Shown in pieces: positions 24,031 to 35,329 of a stretch of DNA of 64,000 bases. The translations under genes were made by a program, and so were the position numbers. The DNA lies in the NCBI GenBank assembly GCA_025766275.1, contig JAFKAC010000009.1, positions 2,232,001 to 2,296,000 on the forward strand, given 5' to 3'. Under the pieces are notes generated by a model, which ran no database searches, was not told where the DNA came from, and was given only the letters and a program-made list of their open reading frames with translations. Position 1 is the stretch's first letter. Each line of letters opens with the position of its first letter. This stretch comes from Lactarius indigo (Eukaryota; Basidiomycota; Agaricomycetes; Russulales; Russulaceae).

Positions 24031-25985
24031 TCAAAACTCATGACTCCAAACCCCGCGTTTGCCGGTCCCTGTCGCCTTCGTTTCGGCCTGCGCGGCGAAC
24101 TGCTCGCTTAGAACGGCCAGTCGTGAATGAAATTCGTCTGCTCCAATGTATGCCCCGCACATCCTGCGCACACCGGTAAACGCAGAGCGGCCGTGCAACA
24201 CGCGATGATTGTCAATCGCTGTATGAGTGGGTCAGCCGAGTCAGCCGTGCCGTTTCATCATCCAGTGCGCAGGAAGGACCACAGCTCGATAAAACAAAAA
24301 TGGGGGAAAGAAAAAAAAAAACTGTCATACCGACGGCGGTCCCGGGGGAGAGTTGTACCCAATACTCTGAATCCTGGGACGTGATGAGTTCGTTCCACGT
24401 GCGCATCGCCTCATACAGTCGAGGGATGTCCGAATACGGCACGCCTCTGAGAGCGCTTCTGTCGTCGTTGTTCCACCGCACCGCTTTTATGTTGCCGGCT
24501 GCATCGTGCCCTAGTAATGGATGGGTAGCACGATAGAGGATCCCAGCTTCGCCAGCCGCATGAGCATCTATGGAAACTGTAGAGAGAAGGCTGTACGCCT
24601 CTGGGTAGAGATCCCGGAGGATGGACGCGACGTAGAAGCCGTCAACGAGGAGTGTAGCACCTCCGGTCCCGTCGGTGTGCTCGAGTAAATGAAAAAGTTG
24701 TACACCGCAGGGGTCGGTCTGTGGGCAGACATGAGAGATGCCGGACGCAGAAATTACGGCACGTACAAAATAAGTGTTATCAGTGTGTGCAGGTAAAGCG
24801 ATGTTTGTATACGCGGTGTCGCCTCGAGCCAAGTCAGCGGTGAAGTCCCAAAACTTGCCGTCTACCAAGCATCATCGCGTAAGAGCCGATGGAGAAGTGA
24901 GAACCACCCCCACACAGCTTACAATGTGTTTCTCGAATGAACCCAATACGCTTCGACAGCTCTTCCGTGGCTTCTGGAGTTGCGGGTAACCCCGAAACGA
25001 AGCAGAACCCAAATTTGTCCTAGGCGTCACCAATCGGCAATGTCATCGGAGAGGTTAGAACTGGAAAAATAAATAAATTGCAGGTCCACTGACAATCTTT
25101 GACAGCCACTTATACAACCCAAGGCCATCGTCTGACATGACTTCGCCATAGGAGACTGACGGTGGATCTTTTGCTATTTTTGATCCCCATAGAATCTTCC
25201 TGGATAATCGTGAGAGATTGGTCGATAAGGTTAGGTGAAAGTGAGTAAATACTCGGCAAGTTGTGGGTTTTCTGAGTTGCTGTAGTTATTTTGTCGAAGC
25301 CAAGACCAAGGGTAAATGGAAACGTGTGGCTCAGTCGAGGCCGGCCCTGGTGAGGGGGACCCATAAGTGTCCCCCCAAATCAATGAGAATAAGCAGACTC
25401 ACAGACCACCTGAAGACCATCTGCCGTAGATCGCGTTGAAACCGGCTCTAGGTTTGGGGGGATCTATATGCGCGTCAATAGATCATCTGTGATGGCTAGG
25501 TGGCCAGACTTGCTTCAAAGGTATTGATCAACCTCTGCTTCGTGATAGAGTGGAAACATTCGGGGCATCTGCAGTGGTCGCGAAGCCATATGTGATGACT
25601 ACAAAAAATCTGTGGATATTTGATCTGTGCCAACAGATGATGTTCACCGACAACTTGGATCGAGTGGTCCCATCCCACTGAATGAATACCTCGCGCTCGT
25701 TCGCGCTGCTGATTGGCAGGCCACGCGCGTCATTCGGGTCGCAAGGTTGATCAGATGATGGCGGTTTCTTGGCTAACGCTGATGTAGCGTAACATCGGAC
25801 GTGTGCCGTGCGGAACACATCGGTGGAAGACGACACCTAGGCAACGCCCAGCCCAATTTATTTGAGCACTTGGAACATAAAATTAGGTTCCAATCTCTTA
25901 CCGGTAGACCCCTTGACGAAAGCCCGACGTCGCGCGACAGTCTCGGTAACCGGAAGAATGTTCGACACGATAGCCTAAGGAGCAT
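24031..25985 (-). CDS. TMLHE: Trimethyllysine dioxygenase (carnitine biosynthesis)
   Basis: A ten-exon minus-strand model (25985-25902, 25836-25655, 25598-25514, 25463-25403, 25346-25253, 25199-25094, 25019-24923, 24861-24767, 24718-24331, 24218-24031) gives 459 aa in frame. A basic, Arg-rich N-terminus (MLLRLSCRTFFRLPRLSR) suggests mitochondrial import. The zinc-binding N-terminal domain shows LRDHCRCPECFH. The Fe(II)/2-oxoglutarate site shows the HxD pair in LPAHTDNTYF (about H262, D264) and the distal His in VLHGRSAFTG (about H405). LVDGFYVA and VRWNNDDRS are further family motifs. It hydroxylates trimethyllysine, the first step to carnitine. The third intron begins GCAAGT, a GC-AG intron. 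The exon 2/3 junction near 25600-25655 has two phase-consistent choices. Confidence 0.92.
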
Positions 25986-27702
25986 GGTGGTTGGTTGTGG
26001 GTAGATCAAGCGGCCCGCCCAAAGCACGGCTACAACGGCCCGATATTATACAAGACCGCGCGAGCCCCGGTCCCCTCTATCCGGGATGCCCGACGTCTTC
26101 AAGTTCTCTTTCGGCTCACCCTTGGGCTCACCTGGATACTCAACTCGAGCAGCTGAGAGTGGACGGTATGAAATAACTACACACCACCATGCCGGACTTC
26201 AACATCTGCTCTATACGACTTGGGCACCAGTTCGTGGCCATATCACTGTCTCTCGACAGCTTGCTCAATGACACCTCAAATAGCAGGTAAAGTTACTCTA
26301 CTCCGCAGATGAAATTACTAGTCGGGTAACTTTGGGCCCATGCGCTGGTATAAATTTCGTTCTACCTCTTGGACCCTGTGCACGTCACGTTGTCACAAAA
26401 GCTCATCAAATAATACAACGCCGGAAACTTTGCTGACACCACCGCTACTAGGAACGACGCGCAGCTCCCGTTGTGCATAGGTGTGGTCCCTTGATCTCGT
26501 GTTCTAGCTCTGGAGGACCGAGAGAAAGATCCCATAGGAAAGGGGTGCAAATTATGGCCCTGTTGATGCGCCCACCTGTGCCCGTACCGTGGTGCAAGGT
26601 CACCTTCCGTGCTTCGCGCGGCACTTAGGATGCCATCATGCGCAGTGATCTTTCTATGTAACTTTGAATGCACAGATACGGGCACATGGATTCCCCACCT
26701 CCTATCTGATCCAGCGAAGCACCATTGGTACCTGTCACCTGCCGACTCCAATAAGTCGATTTCGATTTAAAAACAACCTAGCCTTGATCTACAGTGGTGG
26801 TTCGATTTCGCCACCTAGCGCCGGCGGCGACACGAGTGTATGCTTTGTACCCGTCGAAGCTCCGATTGACGTCACGATCCCAGAAGCAAGGCACACGATA
26901 CGGTCTGCAACGAGAACCACGCAGCGTGAAGTAATATCCAGACTCGACGGGCTGTGGCAACAGAAGGGGATGGCACTAGGTGATATTGGTTAGGACTGTG
27001 CATCCGGGTATCTCCGACTCCCACCACGACTGGGGTTCAAGTTCCCTTGAGGGCTCACAGGGGCTGGACAAAGATCTGAGATCTGAGACTTATAGTGGAG
27101 GGCACCGGACCCAAGAGGGGGCTCCTTCACTTGAAGAAAACCCCGAGGGAACCGGAGGCGTGACACGCACACATCTAGGCAATTCTGGTTGCACGGATTC
27201 CAAAACGTTTGGAACACCTCGAAGCGCCGTATAGTGTAGCTATATCCTGGATTCACAGCTGGCTGTGGTCCCCGAGGCGGTGTTGTTGTTGACACCGAGG
27301 GCAGTCAGAAAGCTAATGCCATTGGTAAGTATCCAGTTGCGGATTGTATATTCGCATTATTTTTCTAGAACCCAGAATTGTTACTGTTTCGCTAATTCGT
27401 ATTCGACGATGGAACGACATGGGGACGCGATCCGTGTGCATAAAGGGCGCAGACCACAAGCGTTGCCACTGCCACTTTGCGGCATCATGGCTGGATAACT
27501 TGGATGGCCTCACTCAGCCAGTACGGACACGATATGATGCCCGACGTCCTGCCCTGTACTCGTTGTACTTAGGGCCTTGGGGCCTCGAGCCGGTCTCAGT
27601 GATCCAGGGCCATCGTCAGTTGTACGGATGTCCACTACTAGTACGTAGAACGCAGACCTTGTACGAGGCATAAATTTTATACCCAGAAACAAAGGTACTT
27701 CG
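25986..27702. other. Intergenic, nothing recognised
   Basis: Both strands carry only short frames without recognisable motifs. The region marks the change from the conserved gene block to the repeat-rich half. It may contain decayed repeats that only a database search would reveal. Confidence 0.45.
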
Positions 27703-28110
27703 TCACCATGCGGGAGCCTTTTTACCACCGCTGCGGCGCTGCCTTCCTCTACCTCGTCTACGGAGGTCCGCAACAGACCGCCTTCTGTCTTTGTCTTTGT
27801 CGCTCCCCGACTGATGATCGCCTTTGTCTTCGTCAGCACCCAAATGCATGTGCGAAACCCCCAATAAGATGGTCATATCTTCGGTGGTCACAAACAAACG
27901 AGTTCGGTGAAGTGCTTGCGAGAGCTCTTCACACATCGCGTCCGGGGGTTGGTATGGTTATGCCTACTCAATGGGAGGTTGAGTGGACACCTTCGCACTT
28001 GTACGTCCCTTGGCCTGGAATTGAAACAACCGTTGTTGGTGTAGTCCCTGTCAGATTCTGGGTTTTCGTAGATGGACCTTGTGACAATTTCAACAAATGT
28101 CAGTGTCTGC
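27703..28110 (-). pseudogene. Fragmentary relic related to the F-box/ARID genes
   Basis: Reading the minus strand from 28110, TFVEIVTRSIYENPES resembles FFETVTKSINENLES in the intact F-box gene at 32723-34585. The DNA also matches (GGTTTTCGTAGATGGACCTT against GGTTTTCGTTAATGGACTTG). Downstream, VTTEDMTILLGVSHMHLGAD resembles MTTDMMIILPRFSHTSA in the neighbouring ARID-fused gene. No continuous frame links the pieces. I infer a third, strongly decayed member of this local family. Confidence 0.4.
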
Positions 28111-29057
28111 TTATTGATCTGTAAGTGCGTAGTGGACTACTTCTTTCACCTTGCTTTCCATGTTCCGATCACGCTGGTTGTTGAGCCTTTCCTTTCCCCT
28201 TCCTCTCCCAAACCTGGACTATGATATGCACACATTTCAAGGCTCAAGCATTCGCCACATGCATCCCAAGTACAATGGCGATCTTACCCTCTTGGTTGCC
28301 CCCAGTTCCTTTTCCCGTTCCTACCATCACTATCGTTCCTATGTACATCCCGTGCTATTCCAAATGCACAACGTCTCAAAGATCTCAAAGATCGGGGTCG
28401 ATAGTTACTTTCCTAACACCGTTTTCGCCCATAAATATTACCCTATGTAAAGTAGGTTGTGTAGATGTGGGATCAGGGGGAAAAACGAGCGTCAATTGAG
28501 GTCTACAACGACAGTGTAGCAAAAATAACAGGGGGGTAGTTTATTAAAGGTCTCCGAGCACACAGATCCGGGCGATCTTCCATATAAAAATTGAATATCA
28601 AAAGCTGAGGTGTTATAAAATAAAAATGGAGGTTCATACGACAATCTCAGACTCACAAAATCGTTGCGATTGACTTGTGGAAAGAAAACACGCAAGGAGG
28701 GCACCAGGGGATGACGAGGAAGTGACAGAATTCAAACTCCTTTTGGAAATTTATTGCCTTGCATGGCAAGGATCCGCAACGCCGACTGCTCCCTGCTTAC
28801 CAATGGTGTGACTACGAGACGAGAATTTGCAGATGCTGCAGTGCTTGCAAACTCAGATATCTTCCGCACCCTCAGAAAAAAATCTAAACAAATCAAGAAA
28901 CAAATACATAAAAATCATCAGAGGATAGAAAATACAGCTGGCCATGAGTATGTACAATTTTTAGTAGACGATTTCCGTCTGCGTCCGTCTACGTTTCCGT
29001 GTTTCCAATTCTCTGTTCCATCACTCCTATCTACACTTCCCTTCGGGTCGAAGTCTA
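28111..29057. other. Intergenic, nothing recognised
   Basis: Contains an AT-richer patch near 28490-28660 and short frames only. The segment separates the relic at 27703-28110 from the fused F-box gene. Confidence 0.4.
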
Positions 29058-31560
29058 TTACTCGCTACAGTGATCCCGCGCTTCTTCATTGAGAGTACCC
29101 TTCGAGTCGGGCTTCACCTTCTTTGGAGATGGCGCGGATGTGACGCCCGGCGTAGTACCGCCAGCCTCGTCCTCGCGGACCCTCTTTACACCGCCTTTCG
29201 TACCTACAGGCGTCGACGACGTTGGGGTGGAAGCGACCGCGGGTGCAGGTGATGTCGCTTCAATGCTGTTGGCTTTTGTTGACACTTTGCGACGAACTGG
29301 AGCCCTCGGGTTCGCTGCACTGAGTCAGGTGGGTCGGTTGCAATGTATTGGGTTTACCCTGTGCTTGTGCGGGGGTCTGCCGTAACATCTGAAGCTGCGA
29401 ATGATGACTGGGAATAGGTTGTGGTGGGGGGCTAACCATCCCCTGAAACGCGGGCGCCGGGTTGATCTGAGCGCGATTGTCGAGCGGTAGATTCTTGGTG
29501 GATGTAAAACTAGCTAGAAACTTGTTCTGGTCTTGTGCCGCACGTTGTAAATTGTCTCTATGGCCATCCACAAATGCGACAATGTGTGGAGGAACACGAT
29601 GCGCCTCTAGGTCGGCAGCAGACGTATGCGAAAACCGTGGTAAGATGATCATCATGTCGGTAGTCATGGCAGATGTGTCTGATGGAATGCTAGCCAAAAG
29701 CGCCTGATAGTCTGCATCGGTCGGTAGGGGTGGTTGTGCCTGCTATTGGGAAGCCTGAGCAGACGCCCACGCCTGTGAACTTCTCAGTCGGGCAAGAACG
29801 TTGTTTATGTAGGCTTGCTCGAAGTGGCGGAAAGAATCGTTGTATAGCTGTTTTAACCGATGCGCTATATTGGGTGCACACCGCAGCGGTTGAGTAGGAT
29901 CTCCCGCAGAGTACGGGGGAAATCCCAGAGCGGCGCCAACAGCAGGCCATTCGTCGTTTGCAGTAGCCTGGGCAAAATTAAAATGGAAGTATGATTAAAG
30001 AGAACGAGGACATACCGAGTCGAAGCCGTTCCGCGCGAAAACAGCTCTATGCAAACCCCAAGGGCTAACCGGTCGACCGTCGATGATGAAGTCCCGATCG
30101 TTTAGCCTAAGGCCTGTAGTGTTGGCGAACTGCGTAAAAAGTGCCTTGAATCGGTCTTCAGGTAGCGGGGGCACATTACGGCATTGAATGGGTAAGGAAG
30201 GCTGTGCCACATAATATATTATTACGGGACGATCGAGGAGTCGACGCTGGATGACGAATGACTCTACGGAGTCCTGCAATGGCCCCTGCACGGACGAGCC
30301 TGAGGGCTCCTGTACATGAAGATTTCGCAGGGAAGGGAGGACAGTTTTATGCCCCTTGTCAGCCGGATATAAAGCATGCAAGATGTCCGTCACATGGTTG
30401 CCGGCCACACGAAAGTCTTTTATGCCGTCGAATGTACGGATAAGTCGCAGCCATAGTTCATCATCCATATCATCTGGTACATTTGATGGTCCGATCGTCT
30501 TGACGCCTAGGTCTTCTACACTGATCAGGAGTGAGGAAAAATGGTCACAAATCTGAGAAATGGACGACAACTGCCAGTCTAATTGCTCGCATGATACTTG
30601 CAAACCAAACCGTGTACTTGGGACCCTTGGCTGGGTAAAGGTGACAGAAATGGAATCCCTAGAAGATAGGATCTCTGCTCGAAGAGGTGACCTCTGCATT
30701 TCAATGCGGTTGATAAATAGGCCAAGTTGCGAAGCGTCCAAGGTGGGCTGGCCGAAGAACTTGATGTCGATGTCCCCGAGGCGAGGAGCATCGATTCTGG
30801 CTACAAGACTGTCCAAGTACTTGCTGGTTCCTCGATATTTGAAGCAGGTGAGAGCCGGGAGATCAACGCGGTCCCCTGGCGGTGGGGGCAAGCTAAGGTA
30901 GCTTCGGCGCGGGGGGAGGTGAAGGAAATGAAGTGAAAGTATTTCAAGTTGGGTCATCCCTTGCAAGGCATTTGCGAATGCCTCTGGGGAAAAATACACA
31001 ATTCCAGGAATTTCGTGGAGTTGAAGATCTACGAGGTCCCGGGAGGGCAAGAGAAGCTGCGGGAGTGAGGGAATTGCAATCCTGGTCGAGTGGAGAGTAC
31101 GAAGGCGATGGCCCAAAAAGGTGCTGGAGAGGGTGAGCTGCACGTTATCTCGGGACAGAAGAACCAGCTCTTCTAGTTCTGAAAATGGCTCAGAGATTGT
31201 GGAAAGTATTTTCAGGAGCGAGCTTGTGACAGTGAGGCTGATAGAGCAAACACGATGAGATTGCTTGAGTGCGGCAATGATATTGTCCTCATCCTCGGGA
31301 GAAGGGGAAGGGTGCATGGGGAATCCTCCGTAGTTCACGACGAGAGGAAGGGATGGCCAATAGTCCAGATTCTTCATGACTGGCGTTCCGTATGTACAGT
31401 AAAGTCGAAGACGTAGACCCAGAGGTGACGCAAATATGATCCGTCGCCAGCTTCGGCATACGTGCGCAAGCTTGAACCAAACTTGTGGAGAGCCATCCAG
31501 ATAATGTCAAAAAATGATCAGAAGGACGTCGCTAGAGGTCATCACCCGCTGTGAGAAAAG
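29058..31560 (-). pseudogene. F-box/LRR-like gene fused in frame to an ARID-like segment, interrupted by stops
   Basis: The minus-strand frame from about 31550 starts like the paralogue at 34585 (SQRV ... DVLLIIF) but has TGA at 31509-31507 where the paralogue encodes Arg. It then continues through HYLDGSPQVWFKLAHVCRSW and a long leucine-rich part (LVLLSRDNVQLTL, RIAIPSLPQLLLPSRDLVDL). After VIIYYVAQPSLPIQ the paralogous F-box tail is replaced by LRLNDRDFIIDGRPVSPWGL and HRAVFARNGFDS. A 48 nt intron (30015-29968) leads into ATANDEWPAVGAALGFPP and NIAHRLKQLYNDSFRHFEQA, which has the spacing of an ARID/BRIGHT DNA-binding domain. TAG at 29745-29743 interrupts the segment beyond it, which goes on to MTTDMMIILPRFSH and a basic tail (GGVKRVREDE). 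A shorter protein could still start at the ATG at 31377. Splicing of the last 600 bp is uncertain. Confidence 0.6.
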
Positions 31561-32722
31561 GTCATATTCCAAACGATCAGCACAAAAAAACTGTTACACT
31601 ATTACTTACTCGCTGTAATTTTTCCCGTCGTCGTCGGGAACGTTGCGCGATTTGGCGAGGCCCCAAAGGAGGGGCACGCCGGCGATCCCGAATCGTTTCG
31701 CCCGCTAGAAGAAAGCGCCATGTTGAAGAAGAGGGCTCGTCGTCGAGAACGTGTGATCTGGGCTCTGTAACCCGCGGAGAAAGAACACTCTAAAGAGGCA
31801 TCGTACTCAGAGAGACTGAAAAAGATTATGATCGATCACACAGACGTACACGGCGTACAGGGTGTAGAGGACGAAAAGCCATGGCGTGAGGAAAGACAAG
31901 AAAGCAGATGAAGGTGTAAGAGAACAATCCTATTACACACAGCTGATCGAGTGGAGATGTGAGAAATCCATGCCATTTCAGGAGAAGGCTGCGACGTTAG
32001 AAGTGTCGGCGCACAAACAATGGAAATGTGATGGTGAGCAGCTGAGAGACATGTGTACGAAAAGGTGCCGTGCATGCGCTGAGCCTCAGGTAAACGCGTC
32101 GCACGACACAGTTCAGACATGGCGTGCACCCAGAAAGAGGACAGGAAAAATTTGGTGTTCACAGTCGCTGGGAAGCATCAAAGAGGTGAGTTGAACAAAA
32201 CCAGCAAACGGTTACAGTATTGTAAATTATCCCGGTACGAATTCAAGTTACCTTGTCATGACCTTGGTCATAGTATGACAATATTGAAAGCGATCGGAAT
32301 ACTGTCACACTCCTCCCAGGTGCTATACATGCAGAGGTACATTGTCCGCGTCAAGATATACTCATCACAACCTCGACAAGAAATCCTAGGCGTTGAAAGC
32401 AAGCTAAACAATAGGTAATGATAGAGAGAACAGCCGACAAAGAGTGAAGAAGGAACGAAAATGGCACGAAAGGTGATATATGTAAGCGCAAAGTTGAAGC
32501 GGGGTGCCAGTGGGGTCTTGGGTGGCACATAAGCCGACAAAAAATAAATACATGGGTAAAATCCAACTAAATCCACAAGGGTGGAGGGGTAAGTGGCAGT
32601 CATACGATAATCGAGCAGGAGATAAACTGAAATACAAGACCTGAAAAGAGAGAAGAGAAGCAGGTGATAGGCAGAAACGACATCGAGCTGTCGGAGATGG
32701 AGGTCCAATCAAGACATCTTGT
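31561..32722. other. Spacer between the two F-box paralogues
   Basis: No supported gene. The Arg-rich frame near 31600-31790 is compositional. The spacer should hold the promoter of the left copy and the 3' end of the right copy. Confidence 0.4.
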
Positions 32723-34585
32723 CTATGGAGTAGAGGTAAGCCAAGCTCGATCCGGAGTGTCCATAGGGCCTTCCCAATTCCATCCTGGTATTTGGTGGGA
32801 CATCGCATCTCCACCTGAGATTTCTTTATAAACATCCGGACGAAGTATTTCGTATGTGGTGTCTTCCAACTTGACTCTGGGAGTCTTGGGAGAACAACCT
32901 GTAATGAGATTTGGGGTTGGCGTATCGTCAATATCGATAAATTCTCCAAATATGTCGTTCCTAAGTGGGTGTGGTGGTGTTGGTGGAAGGTCACTGGAAT
33001 GCAAGGGGAATGCCATGGCAGAGTCAACGGTGTCCAGTGCTGGTGGGTAGGCACGAAGAATCTCGTCCAACGTATTTGAAGCTGCTTTAAGAGATTCTAG
33101 GTTTTCGTTAATGGACTTGGTGACAGTTTCAAAAAATGCTAGCCCACCCTCGTCAACTGGATAATATATTTGTACTGGATGGCCAAAATGTGAACGCTGG
33201 GTGACAAACGACTGTACGGAATCTCGGAACGATCGCCCGTACATGGGTATGGGCTCTTGTACATGAAGACTTCGCAGTGCAGGGAGCACATTTTTATGCC
33301 CCTCGTCATCTAGACGTAAAGCACGAAAGATGTTTGTCGCGTCACCAGCCACGCGAAAGTCTTTTGCGCCATTGAATGCACTGATAGGTCTCACCCATTG
33401 TTCGTCATCCATGTCATCTGGTAACCTTGATGGCCCGATGGTCTTAATGTCTAGGTCTTCTACGTGGAACAGAAAGGAGGAAAAATGGTTACAAATCTGA
33501 GAAATGGAGGACAACTGCCAGTCTAATTGCTCGCACGATATTTCCAATCCAAATCGTGTAAGGACCCCTGGCTGGGTAAAGGTGATGGAAATGGCGACCT
33601 CGGAGGATATAATCTCTGCTCGAAGAGGTAACCTCTGCATTTCTATGCGGTTGATGAATTGGCCGAGTTGCGAAGCGTCCAAAGTAGGTTGGCCGAAGAA
33701 CGTGATATTGATATCCTCAAGACGAGGTGCATCGATTCCGACTACGAGACTGTCTAAGTACTTGCTAATTCCTCGATATGTGAAGGAAGTGAGAGCTGGG
33801 AGATCAACGCGGTCCCCTGGCAGAGGAGGCAAGCGGAGGTAGTTTCGGCGGGGGAAGGATAGGAAATGGAGTGACAGTGTTTCAAGTTGGGTCATGCCAC
33901 ACAAGGCATATGCGAACTCTTCTGGGGAAAAATACCCAGTGCCAGGAATTTCGTGGAGTTGAAGATCTACGAGGTCCTGGGAGGGCAAAAGAAGCTGCGG
34001 GAGTGAGGGAATTGCAATCCTGGTCGAGTGGAGAGTACGAAGGCGATGCCCCCACCAAAACGAGCTGGGGAAGGTCAACTGCACGTTATCTTGGGACAGA
34101 AGGACGAACTCTTCTAGTTCTGAAAATGGTTCTGAGATTATCAAAAGTTTTTTCAGGAGCGAACTGGTGACGGTGAGGCTGATAGAGTAAACACGATCAG
34201 ATTGTTCGAGTGCGGCCATAATATTGTCCTCATCCTCGAGAGCAGGGGGAGGGAGCCTGGGAAATCCCCCATAGTTCAAAACGAGAGGCAGGGGTGGCCA
34301 ACAATCTAAGTTCTTCAAGGTAGGCGTTCTGTACGTACAATGAAGCCGGAGACGTAGACCCAGAGGTGATGCAAATATGATGTGTCGCCACCTTCGGCAT
34401 ACGTGCGCAAGCCTGAACCAAAATGGCGTAGAGCCACTCAGGTAATGACGAAATATGATCAGAAGGATGTCGCCTGAGAGTACCCCAATCGTCACCCGCT
34501 GAGAAAAGGCAGCATTATTTCGGAGAGGATGTCGGTGTAGCCTTATGGCCATGGCACGATAAGTGAGGTCGGAGCGAACCGTCAT
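32723..34585 (-). CDS. F-box protein with leucine-rich-repeat-like region
   Basis: A single 620-codon frame on the minus strand. An F-box-like segment lies at about residues 30-75 (VLSGDILLIIFRHYLSGS ... WFRLAHVCRRWRHIIFASP), as in the large lineage-specific F-box families of Agaricomycetes, where it recruits Skp1 of an SCF ubiquitin ligase. The next 400 residues have irregular leucine-rich repeats (FVLLSQDNVQLTFPSS, IAIPSLPQLLLPSQDL), presumably the substrate-binding part. The C-terminal tail (SINENLESLKAASNTLDEIL, FIDIDDTPTPN) is hydrophilic. It is the intact tandem paralogue of the broken gene at 29058-31560. The start could be the ATG at 34585 or the internal Met about 11 residues on. Substrate is unknown. 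Confidence 0.75.
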   Translation of the reverse strand: MTVRSDLTYRAMAIRLHRHPLRNNAAFSQRVTIGVLSGDILLIIFRHYLSGSTPFWFRLAHVCRRWRHIIFASPLGLRLRLHCTYRTPTLKNLDCWPPLPLVLNYGGFPRLPPPALEDEDNIMAALEQSDRVYSISLTVTSSLLKKLLIISEPFSELEEFVLLSQDNVQLTFPSSFWWGHRLRTLHSTRIAIPSLPQLLLPSQDLVDLQLHEIPGTGYFSPEEFAYALCGMTQLETLSLHFLSFPRRNYLRLPPLPGDRVDLPALTSFTYRGISKYLDSLVVGIDAPRLEDINITFFGQPTLDASQLGQFINRIEMQRLPLRAEIISSEVAISITFTQPGVLTRFGLEISCEQLDWQLSSISQICNHFSSFLFHVEDLDIKTIGPSRLPDDMDDEQWVRPISAFNGAKDFRVAGDATNIFRALRLDDEGHKNVLPALRSLHVQEPIPMYGRSFRDSVQSFVTQRSHFGHPVQIYYPVDEGGLAFFETVTKSINENLESLKAASNTLDEILRAYPPALDTVDSAMAFPLHSSDLPPTPPHPLRNDIFGEFIDIDDTPTPNLITGCSPKTPRVKLEDTTYEILRPDVYKEISGGDAMSHQIPGWNWEGPMDTPDRAWLTSTP

Positions 34586-34689
34586 CGGGTGACCGGACTT
34601 CTACGATCCCCTGCGAAAATTCCATATTCGGGAAGTCCTGCGCCCAAGACATGTCCTGCGTAGCCAAGCGTGTAGCCGTACAAAGTATC

Positions 34690-35060
34690 ACTGTGGGCAT
34701 TTTAAGATGTTAAGGTGGCTTTCATGCTAATTTAATAGAAAACATATTCCAAAAGTGTTTCAAAAATAAGTGCACAAAACATCATGATTACATTCATAAT
34801 ATAGTCAGCAATGAGTTTAGGATGAAAGTACTTGATACACACTAATTACATTCACAATGAATCCAATCATATGATTCCCATGTGCCCATCAAAGTAATTG
34901 ACAATGAGTATGGATAATCTATCTTAAAGATATTGTGAAAAATATTTTCAATATTATTCAAATATATTCAAGTGCTTCACTGAGAAAATATCCGACACGA
35001 GACCCGATGTCGTGACATCGTGACTCAATAACATCGAGACTCTCGATATCGAGTCACATG
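34690..35060. repeat. AT-rich block with short imperfect repeats
   Basis: This block is visibly richer in A and T than its surroundings. It repeats variants of ATTACATTCATAAT and ATTACATTCACAATGA and the word CAATGAGT. Near 35028-35052 lies an imperfect palindrome (GACTCTCGATATCGAGTC). It may be the end of a mobile element or a decayed repeat. Confidence 0.45.
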
Positions 35061-35329
35061 TCCTGTTCAGAAGTCGGAGAGTAGTCGGAGTCTGTCGCTG
35101 CGGTCCGGAGGTCGCAGACAATCCGACGAGAGTCGTTTGGCAGTCAGACGACGAACCTGGAGCGGACATGGACACCCGACGCATGCTAGGAGGTCAACGT
35201 TCAGTGTCCAATCGGCTCTTCTGGATGACGCTCGACCGTTGGCACTGACCTCGGGTGATATGTCGGGCTCAACGTTGCGCTCCGGTGTCGAGTCTGTCGA
35301 CCCCTTAACTGTACATCTATTTTCGCGCA

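Noticed and set aside
28151..28499. Two overlapping plus-strand frames with a hydrophobic start
   Set aside because: No motif, no splice partner, and the region lies amid relics on the other strand.
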